A stretch of DNA of 64,000 nucleotides from Acanthopleura granulata (Eukaryota > Mollusca > Polyplacophora > Chitonida > Chitonidae). The notes under the pieces are model-generated. The model had not been told where the DNA came from. It was given only the letters and a program-made list of their open reading frames with translations, and ran no database searches. Location: positions 620,001 through 684,000 of the forward strand of contig JABBOT010000004.1 of the NCBI GenBank assembly GCA_016165875.1, read 5' to 3'. Made by a program: the position numbers and the translations under genes. Positions 21,541 to 32,862 of this stretch are shown here, one piece after another (position 1 is the stretch's first letter; every line of letters begins with the position of its first letter).

Positions 21541-24500
21541 GGAGGAGATATTTGAACAATTTATGTACTAACTGCATGGTGAAAGGAGTCCTCGAAGTGG
21601 TTGTGATATTTAATGCTAGATTTCATGTGGAAGATTTACAGATTAAAACATAGAGTATTGATTCTATACATATCTGTATATAGCGAATGATCAGAATTGA
21701 TCTTGATTGTTGTTGTAATAACATTGCATGGATTGGTGTAAAGAATATGGATATTTTCGGAGATGGTCTACCTTGAATGTTAATTACTGACAGGATATGT
21801 ACTGTGAATACATTACTCATGTATCGTTATGATTATTGAATAGTATAATACGTTGGGTTTTAAAAGGCGAAGAACAAGAATTGCTTACCTAGAAAGAGAA
21901 GCAAATAACACTTTTCAACGAAGGTGCATTGAGAGCGCTTTCGTCTTTGTGCTAAGGGCAAGATAGCCTATAGGTACGCTAACCATTTCATGGAACTTTT
22001 ATGAGTACGTAATAATTTTCCGGAAAACGAAGCTGGTATACTACATGTAAACTGCCTTTTCTATAGCAAATCAACGTTACCTGTGGCTCTTTTCTAAGTT
22101 GTCATTCGTATGCATTTGTTTGGCATTGTGAACAACATTTATACTACCCTCCAAAATTGTTGGTAATATATATAGACCTTTAGTTATTGTTGGTAAATAT
22201 TATAATCTAAAGGAGGATCTTAGATATATCGTGGAAGAGAGCTAGCTATTAAGGTGTGAAAATTGACGATATTTAGAGTGTGATATATGATGATTAAAAA
22301 TGATATACATGACGAACAAAGTAAAGGAATTCGGGGAAATTCTGTTTAGTACTTGATTTAGGCCTACATATATTATTCTCTTCAAGCAAGCCTTTCAAGT
22401 TGTCCTATCACCTTCGATTTGGAGGTTAGGCCTACTACCATTAAAGGCGGATTGCATTTATACACAAAGGATATGATAAAAGTTTATAAAGACTCACTTC
22501 TCATTTTTGGATCTCCAACTGTTATGATTATAGTTTATTCATTCAGTGAAATAAACCTGTATAATATTTGTGGTGTTTATTGTTGGGAATCGTAAGTATT
22601 ATACAGCGTTCCAAGTTCTTGTCTGAGGGAGCATTTTGTGATAACGACTTTTATGAAAACTTTCGTTGAGTTGTGGATTATTTATAGGCTGATTCCCTCT
22701 ATCGGATTGTTTGATATGATATCAATGGCAATAAATTAATAGTCCCCAGATTTAATGATTGTTATATATAGTTATTTATTTGGTTGGTGTTTCACGCCAT
22801 GTTATAATACCGATATGTTGTCCGTCTGTCAGTCCAAACGTCCGTAAACGTGGCTTGACTACATATCTCCAACTGTTCCCCAAGTACAGATTTAATATTT
22901 TGTGGATACATAGATACAGTTGATGATGTGTCGTTGGTGATTGAAAGGTCTGATCAATCGTATACTATTTAAATCACGTATACTTGTGAGTTAACAGGAT
23001 TGTCATTTACTTCTAATGATTGGTTCTTTTCATTTGACGGTGTAGCGTCAAAGGAGCCGGGAATCGAGAGATGCATGAGCTTATAGTATAGCACTCAACC
23101 ATAGTGATCGATGAAAGAGTGGACTGCGTGGGTGGTGAAATTTGCAGTAAAGCTTGGGCCTATATACTCCGAGTAAAGGTAGAATTCGTCGAGTTAAAAG
23201 TTTCAGAAATAGATGCTTTTATCAGACTTTCAAACCTCTCTCTTACAACTATCCCAGTTTTCTTTTCCTCTATAGTAAGTATGCCTTTGATGTATGGGTA
23301 TTGCAATCATGATATATATATATATGTGCGCCAAGAAAGTCATCATAGTAATGTATAACTTGCCCCCTTTTTTTTCTCTAAAAATAAATATGACCCCCTG
23401 TAACTATAAATGTCCTATGTATGTTTATATATGGACATAGACCAGTTCGGGAAGATAATCAAGACGTATGACGCTGTTCGATTTTGGCTGGCATTGAAGT
23501 CATTTCATTGTTAAGTCGCGCTATGACGCGGGTATCTATTGTATCGTCACAGTGGACAGAACCGTTATTTTTACGCAAAGTTGCCTCGACATTGACGAAA
23601 AAAGACTTTTGCCTATTGTTGCCATTTTTTGTCAGTCAGAGCTTAAGTGGAAAGGTACATTCCAAGTCTGAAATAAAATCATTATATCCTACTATGGAGA
23701 TGTTTAGCCAAGACCAAACTAAACTGTAATGTTGTAACAATTAAACAAACGGATACAATTACAGCTTTGGAGAGTACACATTCTAAGTATACTCTGAAGA
23801 CCTTTCCACTGACTTGTCTCTCTTAGCGGCAGTAAAGTCTATAGATTTTCGGACATTTCAGGTCAAAGGCCTGTGTGGGAGAAGTTGACAAAGCAAACGT
23901 ACAGGCTTTTCCATAGGTTCGTCTGCTTAGATTTATACAGGTTTATATCAGACTGCACGCCGAGCACGAGAATGTTGTCAGTGTATATGCCGGTGGTCCA
24001 TCTAACAGGTTGATCTAAATTCAAGATACATGCGGCTGATATATTAATTAGAATAGATTATTTTTAATTCTCAGAAGAAAAAAAACGTAACGGAAATATT
24101 GCAAGCCCTTGGGAGAAATACCTATAGTGAATAGAAATGTGTATAAACTCATCAGTCTGGCTGAAAATCAGGTAACTCCTGTTGTATGTCATCCAATTAC
24201 AAGCCAGCTGTATGAAGAGAGAAATCTGAAGATATGGGCACTGGCCGGAGTGAAAGAAAAATCTAACAGAAACAAGGGATATTATCCAAAAATGCCAGTC
24301 CTAATACTGTTACTGTAGCATGTGATTATTTCCCTTGCACTGTATCAGAAGTCTTCTTAATAGACTTTCGATATTATAAGAGCTTAGTAATCCACAAAAT
24401 CGTGTGGTCACCGCATTGATTAGAGCTATGGAAGACATGCATGGCGGCTTTATGTTAAATATTTTCTCATGCCCTTAGTTCCTTAACAAACTGTGGTTAA

Positions 24501-24792
24501 TCTCAGTGTTAAATAAAACATTTATTCAATCAGTATTCTTATTTCCTGAGACAGAGACGAGAATAATGAGGGACTTTATCAGTGACTATATACACACCTG
24601 TCGTACAACATTCTCAAACAAAGAAACATGACTTTGTCTTGGAAAAGGCGTCTGTTGTACGCATGTCAGAGTCCCAAATGTCGCACCCCTCCCCCTCTAA
24701 AACAAACAACGACGCAAAGTTCCGTGGACTATTAGGAAGGTGGCCTATATATACTCTATATCTATAATAAAATATGTCATACTGGTGACATA
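21541..24792. other. No gene recognised
   Basis: AT-rich. A short reverse SINE-1 tail (TTATTTATTTGGTTGGTGTTTCACGCC) lies at about 22770-22811. At 24077 an acceptor-like TTAATTCTCAG is followed by 19 open codons (KKKNVTEILQALGRNTYSE) and a stop. This could be a terminal exon, but with no donor partner seen I do not call it. Confidence 0.3.
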
Positions 24793-25036
24793 GGGGTCTG
24801 CGTGGTCTAGCGGTTAGGGTGATAGCACAGTACAATGATTCAGGAGCCTCTCACTCACGTGGTCACCATGAGTACGTTCTGCCCTGGATGGCATCCTTTG
24901 CTGTCATCCGGGAAGAGGTATGGATGTTTGTGGGTTTCCCCCGAAGTATGAACGGTTTCCTTCCAGCTCTCCGCCGTCGAGCATATGTGAGACATTCTGT
25001 TGTACATCGTGAAAGTGCAAAGTGAATAAATAAATA
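24793..25036 (+). mobile_element. SINE family 1, forward, diverged full-length copy
   Basis: The tRNA-like head GGGGTCTGCGTGGTCTAGCG and GGTTAGGGTGATAGCAC is followed by GGAGCCTCTCACTCACGTGG. The core GGTTTCCTTCCAGCTC comes next, and the tail is GAATAAATAAATAC. It is more diverged than the copy at 51.6 kb. Confidence 0.75.
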
Positions 25037-27720
25037 CAAGTGACTCAGACAGAAAACACGTCAAATGCTACAATTGAATTGAGATATATTTATACGCCAG
25101 AAAACGGCAACAGACATATATATGTTATAATTACTGTTATCTGATATCTTACAGTATTATATTGTATATTTTTTTTAAAGTTTTGATTCTTCCCATGGGC
25201 TTAGGATTAATGCCACATATATTATAAAATTTTATTATTTAATAATATCAAATTGTTTGCGCTGGTTGTTGGACAGTATGATTGTATGAAATGTTGATTT
25301 ATGGGTTAATAGGCCTAGGCTACGTGATTCTTATCCACCATTACACAATATTATTGTACCCCACAGCAGTAGACAAATGTACGAGAGACAACGCTCCATC
25401 CAGCTATGTGCACAATGCTGATGCCAAGTGAACGAATCTTATTCTATATAGTTGGTATGTTCCCCTTCGACACCTTGTATGTCAACCGAAGGTTTCCGAG
25501 TATCGAGGGAATGAGTACATATCGTGTTCAAACCTTATACAATTTGTAGCGTCAACGACTATCAGGCTTAATATATAAATAGAATTCGTATGTAAAATAT
25601 CGACAAACTGTCGATATTTTAGGATACTAGAATCCCTCAGGCGTGAAATTTGGTCAAATATTTTTTTATTTCATATTCTTATTCTCCATTTTCCTATCTT
25701 TCACATAAAGATGAAAACCAACTTCCAGTTGAAAATACCTTAAATTTGACAGAAAATATAACTTGTTGTGAAAGGCAGTTGTGCTTTTTTAGTTCCTGAT
25801 TAAGGGGATTAGCTTAATGAAGGGGGTTACCTGTTGTGAATAGACATGCCTCTGGCAAATTGTATTGCCTCCTGCTATAAACTGTACATGGCTGCTTGTA
25901 CAGGCTACCCTAGCAGATCTATTAACTAAAACAACTTCCTTAATCATCCCACAGGGGTGCCGTTATAGGGGAGAGGTTTATGAACGCATCCTAGCAGGTT
26001 TTGCTCAGAACTGTCAAGATAAAACTCCAATTTACGCTTTCAGAGAACATGTAATAAGTTTTAAAATTTAACATAAGTAGGTTGATATGTTTACATTTTA
26101 AATGTAGGCGGGACAATTCTTGATTAAAATTAATTTGCAAACGAATTAATGATGAATTTTGTCACACACAATGTTCCTCTAAATATTTTGGTCCTTTTCT
26201 CCCTTTCTGTTTTTAGAAGGTTGTGTGGTGAAATAATTTTACTTCTCTCTTAATTTTGGACATAATGCTCCAAAACCTGGCACATGTGTATCGAAATACT
26301 TAGGCTAAAAACGGTCCAAATGTTTGATATCTTTCTTATTTTTAAAGAAAATAGTTAAAGAGTATCAAAGTTTCAAAAACTTTAAATTTTTAAAAGTTTT
26401 AACTTTGAATGATCACTTAGAACAAATTAAAGTCTGTGGGACTGCTTATTAATTTAAATAGTGAACTATCGACTTAGGTAAAAAAAAATTTAAATTTTGA
26501 AAATTGGAGAAAAAAGAGCATTTTGAAAAACAGCTCCAATTTTTTCAAACTTTCTCTTTCAGTATTTTGATTAATATTAAGGTTAGGTAAATTTGAAAAG
26601 CTTTTTGGAAATCAGCAATCGTTTGGCGCTGAGAATAAATATACTTATGGCCATATTTGATCAATATTTTTCTGAACAAAGCAAAATGTGCCATTTCGCT
26701 TGCGGGGGGTTCTAACATGCTTAAACCTTTTAACCAAGTACCGTACTCAATCATTCCCGCGCAATAACGATCCTAGTCCAAGCTGAATAATATAGCTCTG
26801 ACACGTAAATTTGTCATCGATTGCGCAAGGTATTGTAAGTGGTGAAAGCGGTGTTTATGCCTCGTTGCTGTTAGGAGATGTCGTTTTTCGAGTTGTTGAC
26901 ACATTGTGGAATTACTGGAGATTTTAGCAGCTTTTGAAAATTGCACAAACCATATAACAAACAAAAATTGGGCCTTCGCACCCCAGTATGCACCGGCGTA
27001 AATAGACGCTGTTATATGGGTTAGATCTACTGACCACTCTGCTCTTGCAATAATTAAAAACCAGTATGACTACAAAGCGTCATCACAAAATGTCTTGAAA
27101 GACACCATTAAAGATTCGTTTTTAATGGTTAGCTATAAACATAAGAGTGAACATTAGACTATATAAAGCCAGCCTATTTCAAAATTACTTCAGCTCGCAA
27201 AAGTTGCGCATTTTTTTCAAGCTGAAGAGAGGCGAGTATAGGTTAAGTGGATCACCTGACATTTAATGCAGGCATGATTGTATGGATGGTTGCACTGTTG
27301 AAAGAAAAGACAACAATAAATACAACCAAATTTAATCCAGAAGAGAGGTTTATACAGACCTAAACTGGCATATCTTTATGATGTGTTTGGTAACTGTAAT
27401 AATCACCTTTTAATCTGGAATTCTTAGGCCATGGGATATGTTATTTTAGAGAAACCGGGAACATGATGTCGCGTCATCCGTACCCTACGCTCTTCAGTAC
27501 TTGGGGCCAGACACTCCTTTGTCGTACGAAGTATGACCCTCCTTATAATTACCACCGAAGGCCTCACATTCTGCTGATTGAGACCTTCGGGATTAGCCTA
27601 ACCCCAGACGTATTCAACTACCATTTTCTCGTTGGAAATGGCTTTAAAGTATATCAGAATTGTCTCGTGATCAGAAGGAAAATAGCAGATTTAACACCTC
27701 TTTCACATGGGAAACTTTTG
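25037..27720. other. No gene recognised
   Basis: AT-rich sequence. The frames on the minus strand at 26.5-27.0 kb and on the + strand at 27.46-27.73 kb have no recognisable domain. Confidence 0.3.
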
Positions 27721-27815
27721 AAGTAGGAACGGGTGACGTCACAGAGGAAACAGATTCCTTTTCGGGTGGTAGAAATACCTCGCCCTTGATTGGTTAAAGC
27801 GATATCATGGCGGCG
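27721..27815 (+). promoter_or_regulatory. Promoter-like block with CRE, CCAAT-type box and ATGGCGGCG
   Basis: A perfect CRE palindrome TGACGTCA is at 27734-27741. GATTGGTT, an inverted CCAAT box, is at about 27788. ATGGCGGCGTTTGTGC starts at 27807 and is open for 22 codons (MAAFVLTLNCDILVML...). The cluster looks like the 5' end of a + strand gene, but no donor site was found, so the downstream gene is unproven. Confidence 0.3.
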
Positions 27816-30156
27816 TTTGTGCTTACTTTGAACTGCGATATCTTAGTTATGCTACATCGCAAAAATAAAAAGTGATACATTTTCTTAACTTTAAATGGCA
27901 TTCTTTATCGATACACACATACATTTGGCCTATTGTTGTCTTTTCTTTTAAGTGAAGAGGCGGACAGAATACATGTTTGATTCATTGGTTGATTAATGAC
28001 TATTAGATATATTGATGGATGGCTAAATGTCAAAAAAAAAAGAAGAAAAAAAGATTTTTTTTTGTTGGCTTTCACTGCATCTGCCAATGATAAACCTTTA
28101 TGGTCATAACTTCATTCCAGTTCTAACAAAAATAACTGACACGACTCATAAGGTCCACGAGAGCAACCAAATAATGGATAAATAAATAAATGTTGCATTT
28201 CACCTAAAGCTTAGCTTTTTCAAGTGACAATTTTTGCCGTTTGATTCGTACAGATTCATCCACCTTGTATATTGGATCACTTTATGATTTTTTGTGAAGT
28301 TTGATTTATTTTTTACTTGAAAGAAACAGGTTGGCATCATTTTAAGGCTCATATATGCTTCTTTTATACTGATCACACTTTGAAATGTAGCATAGTTTAG
28401 GTTCCAAGTTCTAGCTCTTCATACGTACATGTATTTGCCTGGTGGTTATATATACTGGAAGTGCGTGCACCCGACGATCTGGTACGTCTGGCTGGCTCTA
28501 GATTCCCCTGATAAGACATTCTTGTAGCCAAAACTGAGATAAATCTGCTGACAGTTTGCTTTGAACTTTCATGATACCATCTATAACTGAATCCATGCAC
28601 GACAGATGTAGTTCAATCTCACTTCCAAAGAGAAAAAAAAAACGCTCAAGTTATACAGTTTACGACTTCTCTTGTGATATGTATAACCCATCCAAGTGTT
28701 CAATCATGACATAATCGTGGTATTATGACACTCTAGCCTTTATCTTGGAGTACGTGTGTTTTTTTAGAAGTGTGCGTGGGCGATGAATGAAATCCGTATA
28801 TACATGTACATTGCCCAGTCACAAGGTATCGCTTAATTTTATAGTCATATGCTTGTGGGTCTACACACATATGTAAGCTTATGTCTAGAAAACTTATATG
28901 CGTTGTATACGACAACAAAAATATTGTGTTTGGAGATTTGAGTCCAGATTTGGCTCCGAATAGAAGAGTGTTGGGGCACTGATTGGATAATACTGACACA
29001 TAAACAGTCTAGGTTGTTGATACACTATAAATTTCTGTACTGTCATTTTACAGTAAGATGAAATATATCAGAATTATCTCTGCTTCGGATACAACCGGAA
29101 ACTTTTTGCCAGGGTTACTACCCTCGCCCACCCCACCCAGGCCAGGAATAAAATAGATCAATCAAATAAATGAATTGTACATTGATGGTAGCTGTCCACA
29201 CCATTAAATTACATTTTTATTTTGAATCTAATTCTAATCTGTAATTATTTACTTTCCCACTTCCGCGTAATTTTGATAGTATTCTACCTCCTTTTCATTA
29301 TCTTGATGTATTTTATGGCGTAAGAACAGTAATCGGAACCTCCATGACTCATTGGAGAATAATGCTCTGCATGATCTCGTCAGTCGCAGCCGGCCATCAA
29401 ATATGGCGGCAGACTCAAATCTGGGTTCACATCATGGTTCGACTGTATACATGTTTCTATAAAACTCATGCAGTAACCTGTACAGCAGTTTATCATATCT
29501 TGTGAAGAGAGGCCATTGCCTGTAGCGTGAATAAACACATACCAAGACTCCTGTAGTTGTGAAATTTGTCAAGCACCCAGGCAAGTATATATACATAAGT
29601 ATACATATAATAAACATCACACAGGATAAGGCCAAATTTGCGACTTATAACATACAATACATGAGGCCAATCAAGAACACTGATTTACATCGCCACCCTC
29701 GATACATGTGCATTTTCCAACCAGAGTTTTATAAATAAAACTACCTCTGTGACAGTAGTAAAAGTCAAGCAAAAGAAAAGATCTTCGACACTGACCAATT
29801 AATTAACATGCAAATCTTCTCATCCTAAGTTAATATGACGTAGGCCTATACATGTGTGTGTGAGGTGTATAAGACATTATAATAAAGGTGAGGTTTATAC
29901 GGTATTTTCTGAATGTCCCTCAGCAAAAGTGTTTCATTGGAGACCAAAATAACGTGTCTTAAATAAAGCCTGGCACGTGCCCCTCTGGTGATGGCATTTT
30001 AGGCACCTTGAATTTGTCGTATGTATATACAAACCATACAACCTACATGTGACTCGGGCAAATTCCTCAGGCGGCGCTTTAACCCATCTGTGGAACTAGA
30101 ACAAAGTCTAATTTTGACAGTCGTTTTAAAAATCAAATCCAGATGCTTTTCTTTTT
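27816..30156. other. No gene recognised
   Basis: Low-complexity AT-rich DNA. A second ATGGCGGCAGACTC start with 19 open codons occurs at 29403 after a CG-containing stretch. It has no supported continuation. Confidence 0.3.
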
Positions 30157-30181
30157 TTCTTTTTTTTTTTTTTTTTTTTTT
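30157..30181. repeat. Poly(T) tract
   Basis: A run of about 24 T residues with a short C-interrupted lead. On the minus strand it is poly(A), so it may mark the tail of a reverse retroposed sequence, but no body is recognisable. Confidence 0.7.
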
Positions 30182-30356
30182 GTGACATTCGTTAAGAAAA
30201 ACACAAACACATTGTGGTACCTACAGAAAGGAAATCATCTGTGCAAGGGGCAGGGCGTTCTTGAATACTCTTAACTTATATACGTGCTCATATACCGGCT
30301 TGTTATATATCGACACGTAGACAGATCTCTCACCCTTACAAGAAAGAATTCTACTA

Positions 30357-30483
30357 ATTTATGTATTTGTTTGATTGGTAACTACACCGTACTGATGAAG
30401 AATATCTCAGTTACGTTTCCAATTAACTGCGACCAGCATTATGGTGAGAGGAAACCTGGCAGAGGCCTGGGGAAAGTAGGATG
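30357..30483 (-). mobile_element. SINE family 1 fragment, reverse
   Basis: Contains TTTGTTTGATTGGTAAC, GCGACCAGCATTATGGTG and GAGAGGAAACCTGGCAGAGG, the reverse complement of the family core and tail. The head is missing. Confidence 0.6.
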
Positions 30484-30710
30484 TTCTCTTAAAACTGACA
30501 GGCCACTGTAGAGATGCGACTGCGACTTTTCACTTGTGTGTATATAACTCACTCTTCCACTTTCAAACAGCTATGTCTGAATCGCTACAAAGTACACCAA
30601 ATCAGGGTTTCAAGCTGGTCTTGGCAGATGATTTTAGAATCTCCCGCCGCCAGTGCCTTTGCTTGTGGGACTGTTTTTTCTTGCGAAGCAATAAAAGGAA
30701 AGAGTAATGT

Positions 30711-30715
<5 letters not shown>

Positions 30716-30742
<27 letters not shown>
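30716..30742. repeat. Poly(T) tract
   Basis: About 27 consecutive T residues, the longest homopolymer in the window. Confidence 0.9.
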
Positions 30743-30749
<7 letters not shown>

Positions 30750-31013
30750 ATGGTATTGCCGTCCTCTTGCCGTTTCTTTAAGGTAGATAAGCCTACTTGG
30801 CAACTGGAAAGTTTATCTGCGGGGCAAATTGCACAGTTCTAACATTGTTTCAGTGATACATTTGTCTGCCCCACCCCATTCCCCTCCCCTCTCAAAAACT
30901 TTGAAATAAAAATATAGCATATATAGAAACTGTGTTTATTTTTATTACAGTTATGAAATTCGGAACTGAAATCTCCATTTGCTATACAAAATGTCATGTT
31001 TGATATTTATCAG

Positions 31014-31183
31014 ATGTGGAGTGATTTATCCGAGACCAACCCTGTGCAAGAGTGATGGAATGATGAAAGAGCCCGACTACATACGGGAGTGCGATGCTTT
31101 CACTATTAGATCACGCGTGAAAACGCGAGGGTCGAAAATGTCAAGAAAGTTTGGTCTATTTCCTGCAGTTGTCACTAAAGCTG
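31014..31183 (+). other. Exon-like open block (low confidence)
   Basis: After ATATTTATCAG a frame runs for 56 codons without a stop (GVIYPRPTLCKSDGMMKEP; SRVKTRGSKMSRKFGLFP) and ends at GCTG|GTAAAG, a moderate donor. It is richer in G and C than its surroundings. The acceptor's pyrimidine tract is weak and no homologous family is recognised. It could equally be a decayed mobile-element fragment. Confidence 0.25.
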
Positions 31184-31551
31184 GTAAAGTTTGTTCAGTT
31201 TGTTGCTTAGAAGTATAAATCAACACTCCTAAAATGACATTCTGGAGAAGATTGATTAGTTTTATACCATTGTCAGGCCAGGCTATTTCCTCTTCCGTTT
31301 CTTCCATACAGCAAACTGACTGCCGTTGTATAAATTTACTTCAACTGTTACTGGGGTAGGGAATGCCTTGCAAATACCCTGAAAAAATCTTCCACTAAAT
31401 CCGTTATTTGAGGGTGACAGAGTGCCTTTTCGTTGATCTCACGGATTAAGGCTGAATAGCTCCTCTGCTGGGAAAAGTAAGTCGTTAGACACGAACCAAA
31501 ATATATGAATAGGTAAATCCACTATGAAGGGGGATACATATAAAGCATCTT

Positions 31552-31726
31552 GGGGCCTCCGTGGCTCAGTTGGTTATCGCGCTAGCGCAGCGCAATAATC
31601 AGCAACATCATGGGTTTGTGCCCGGCTCTTCCCGGTTTCCTTCCACCTTAATTCTGTCCGCCGCCATATAAGTGAAATATTCTTGAGCATGGCGTAAAAC
31701 ACCTATCAAATAAATAAATAAATAAA
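31552..31726 (+). mobile_element. SINE family 1, forward, internally deleted
   Basis: This copy shows the family's best-preserved head: GGGGCCTCCGTGGCTCAGTT and GGTTATCGCGCTAGCGCAGC. It then jumps to the core GGTTTCCTTCCACC and ends GAGCATGGCGTAAAACACC plus AATAAATAAATAAATAAA. AAAGCATCT before it and AAAGCGTCC after it may be a diverged target duplication. Confidence 0.85.
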
Positions 31727-31739
31727 GCGTCCTTTTCAG

Positions 31740-31781
31740 TTAGTTTTGGCAGTCAGTTACCTTGATTTCCATATAACAAAG
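31740..31781 (+). other. Micro-exon-like block (low confidence)
   Basis: TCCTTTTCAG is followed by 42 bases open in the first frame (LVLAVSYLDFHITK) and then G|GTAAGTAA, a strong donor. It lies 13 bases after a SINE tail. Such short blocks can arise by chance. Confidence 0.2.
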
Positions 31782-32699
31782 GTAAGTAATCACAGACATG
31801 TATGTTCAAGTGTATATGAATTTTATTGATAAAACCTTAAAAACACTGTACCGATACATATTTTGTGCATATAAAGCATCCTATTCGCTTTTGGGGGGAA
31901 AGAAATCGACAAATTTATTTGTCTGGTTTACACTGACCATATCAGTGAAATAAATACCCAGCTCATGAATCCAGTATTTGACTCCAGTGCTCTGTACGTC
32001 TCACTCAGTCTAAATTAAACCAGTTATTAATGTGTTGATTATCCCTAAGCTCACTAATGATGGGTCTCTAGTGGATTAAGGCACAACAAGCCACAGACAA
32101 TAAGAATTGCTACTGGCCACCACCACGTTTTTTTTTGTTTTTTTTCTTTTTCTTTTTCCTCCATATGGTCTTTTATTTCAACCAACCTTGCCTCAAAGCA
32201 GCATATGGATGACTCAGGAAAAAACAGTCAAAAAAACAACCAGAAAAAAAATATGCGAAATAAGAGTTTTATTAGTGGCTGTTGCTGAGGATTGATTATG
32301 TAGAGTTTATAAGCAGATGGCCCAGGATGGGTGGCTGATTAGCCCTAGATCATACTCAGCCCTTGTAAAAAACATCCCCTGTGAATCTAATTTCATTGGC
32401 TGTGGTTTTTTTCATAACATCCCTATGTCAGCCATTTCCACACAGGCATAAAAAACTGATCAATATATTCCTGTCAAACACTAACACTGGTAATTAGGCA
32501 AAAGACTAAATTAGTTATCTTTTATGGACTGATGTGAAAATATTTGGTCACAGTTTATTTGCATTTTCCTGACTGATAGGTTGATAGTAAGGTGCTGATG
32601 AACAGTGTAGCACACTCTGACCTTTACAACTCCTGAAAGATTGCAGTAAAAACCTTCTTTGATCGATGGAAGGATAATATGCTGCAATGTAGGAAATGG
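31782..32699. other. High-complexity non-coding block
   Basis: No gene. The interval 32,300-32,640 is of high complexity for this region, with GCTGTGGTTTTT (RUNX-like), TGGTAATTAGG and TTATTTGCATTTTCC (octamer-like). It may be a regulatory element, but cross-species conservation cannot be judged here. Confidence 0.25.
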
Positions 32700-32862
32700 T
32701 TTTATTTTCTTATTTATTTGATCGGTGTTTTAAGCTGTATTTCACTTATATGATGGAGGCCAGCAGTATGGTGGGAGGAAACCATGCAGAGCCCATGGGA
32801 AACCCACGATCATCATCAGGTTGCTGACAGACGTTCCCACGAATGACTGGAGAGGAAGCCAG
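32700..32862 (-). mobile_element. SINE family 1, 5'-truncated, reverse
   Basis: TTATTTATTTGATCGGTGTT, TTTCACTTATATGATGGAGG, GTATGGTGGGAGGAAACC and GGTTGCTGACAGACGTTCCC match the family in reverse order. The tRNA head is absent. Confidence 0.75.

Noticed and set aside
24061..24122. Acceptor-like site followed by 19 codons and a stop, like a terminal exon
   Set aside because: No upstream partner exon and no polyadenylation signal were found. The stretch is short enough to be chance.
31014..31781. Joining the exon-like blocks at 31014-31183 and 31740-31781
   Set aside because: The reading phases do not fit: joining them produces an early stop.
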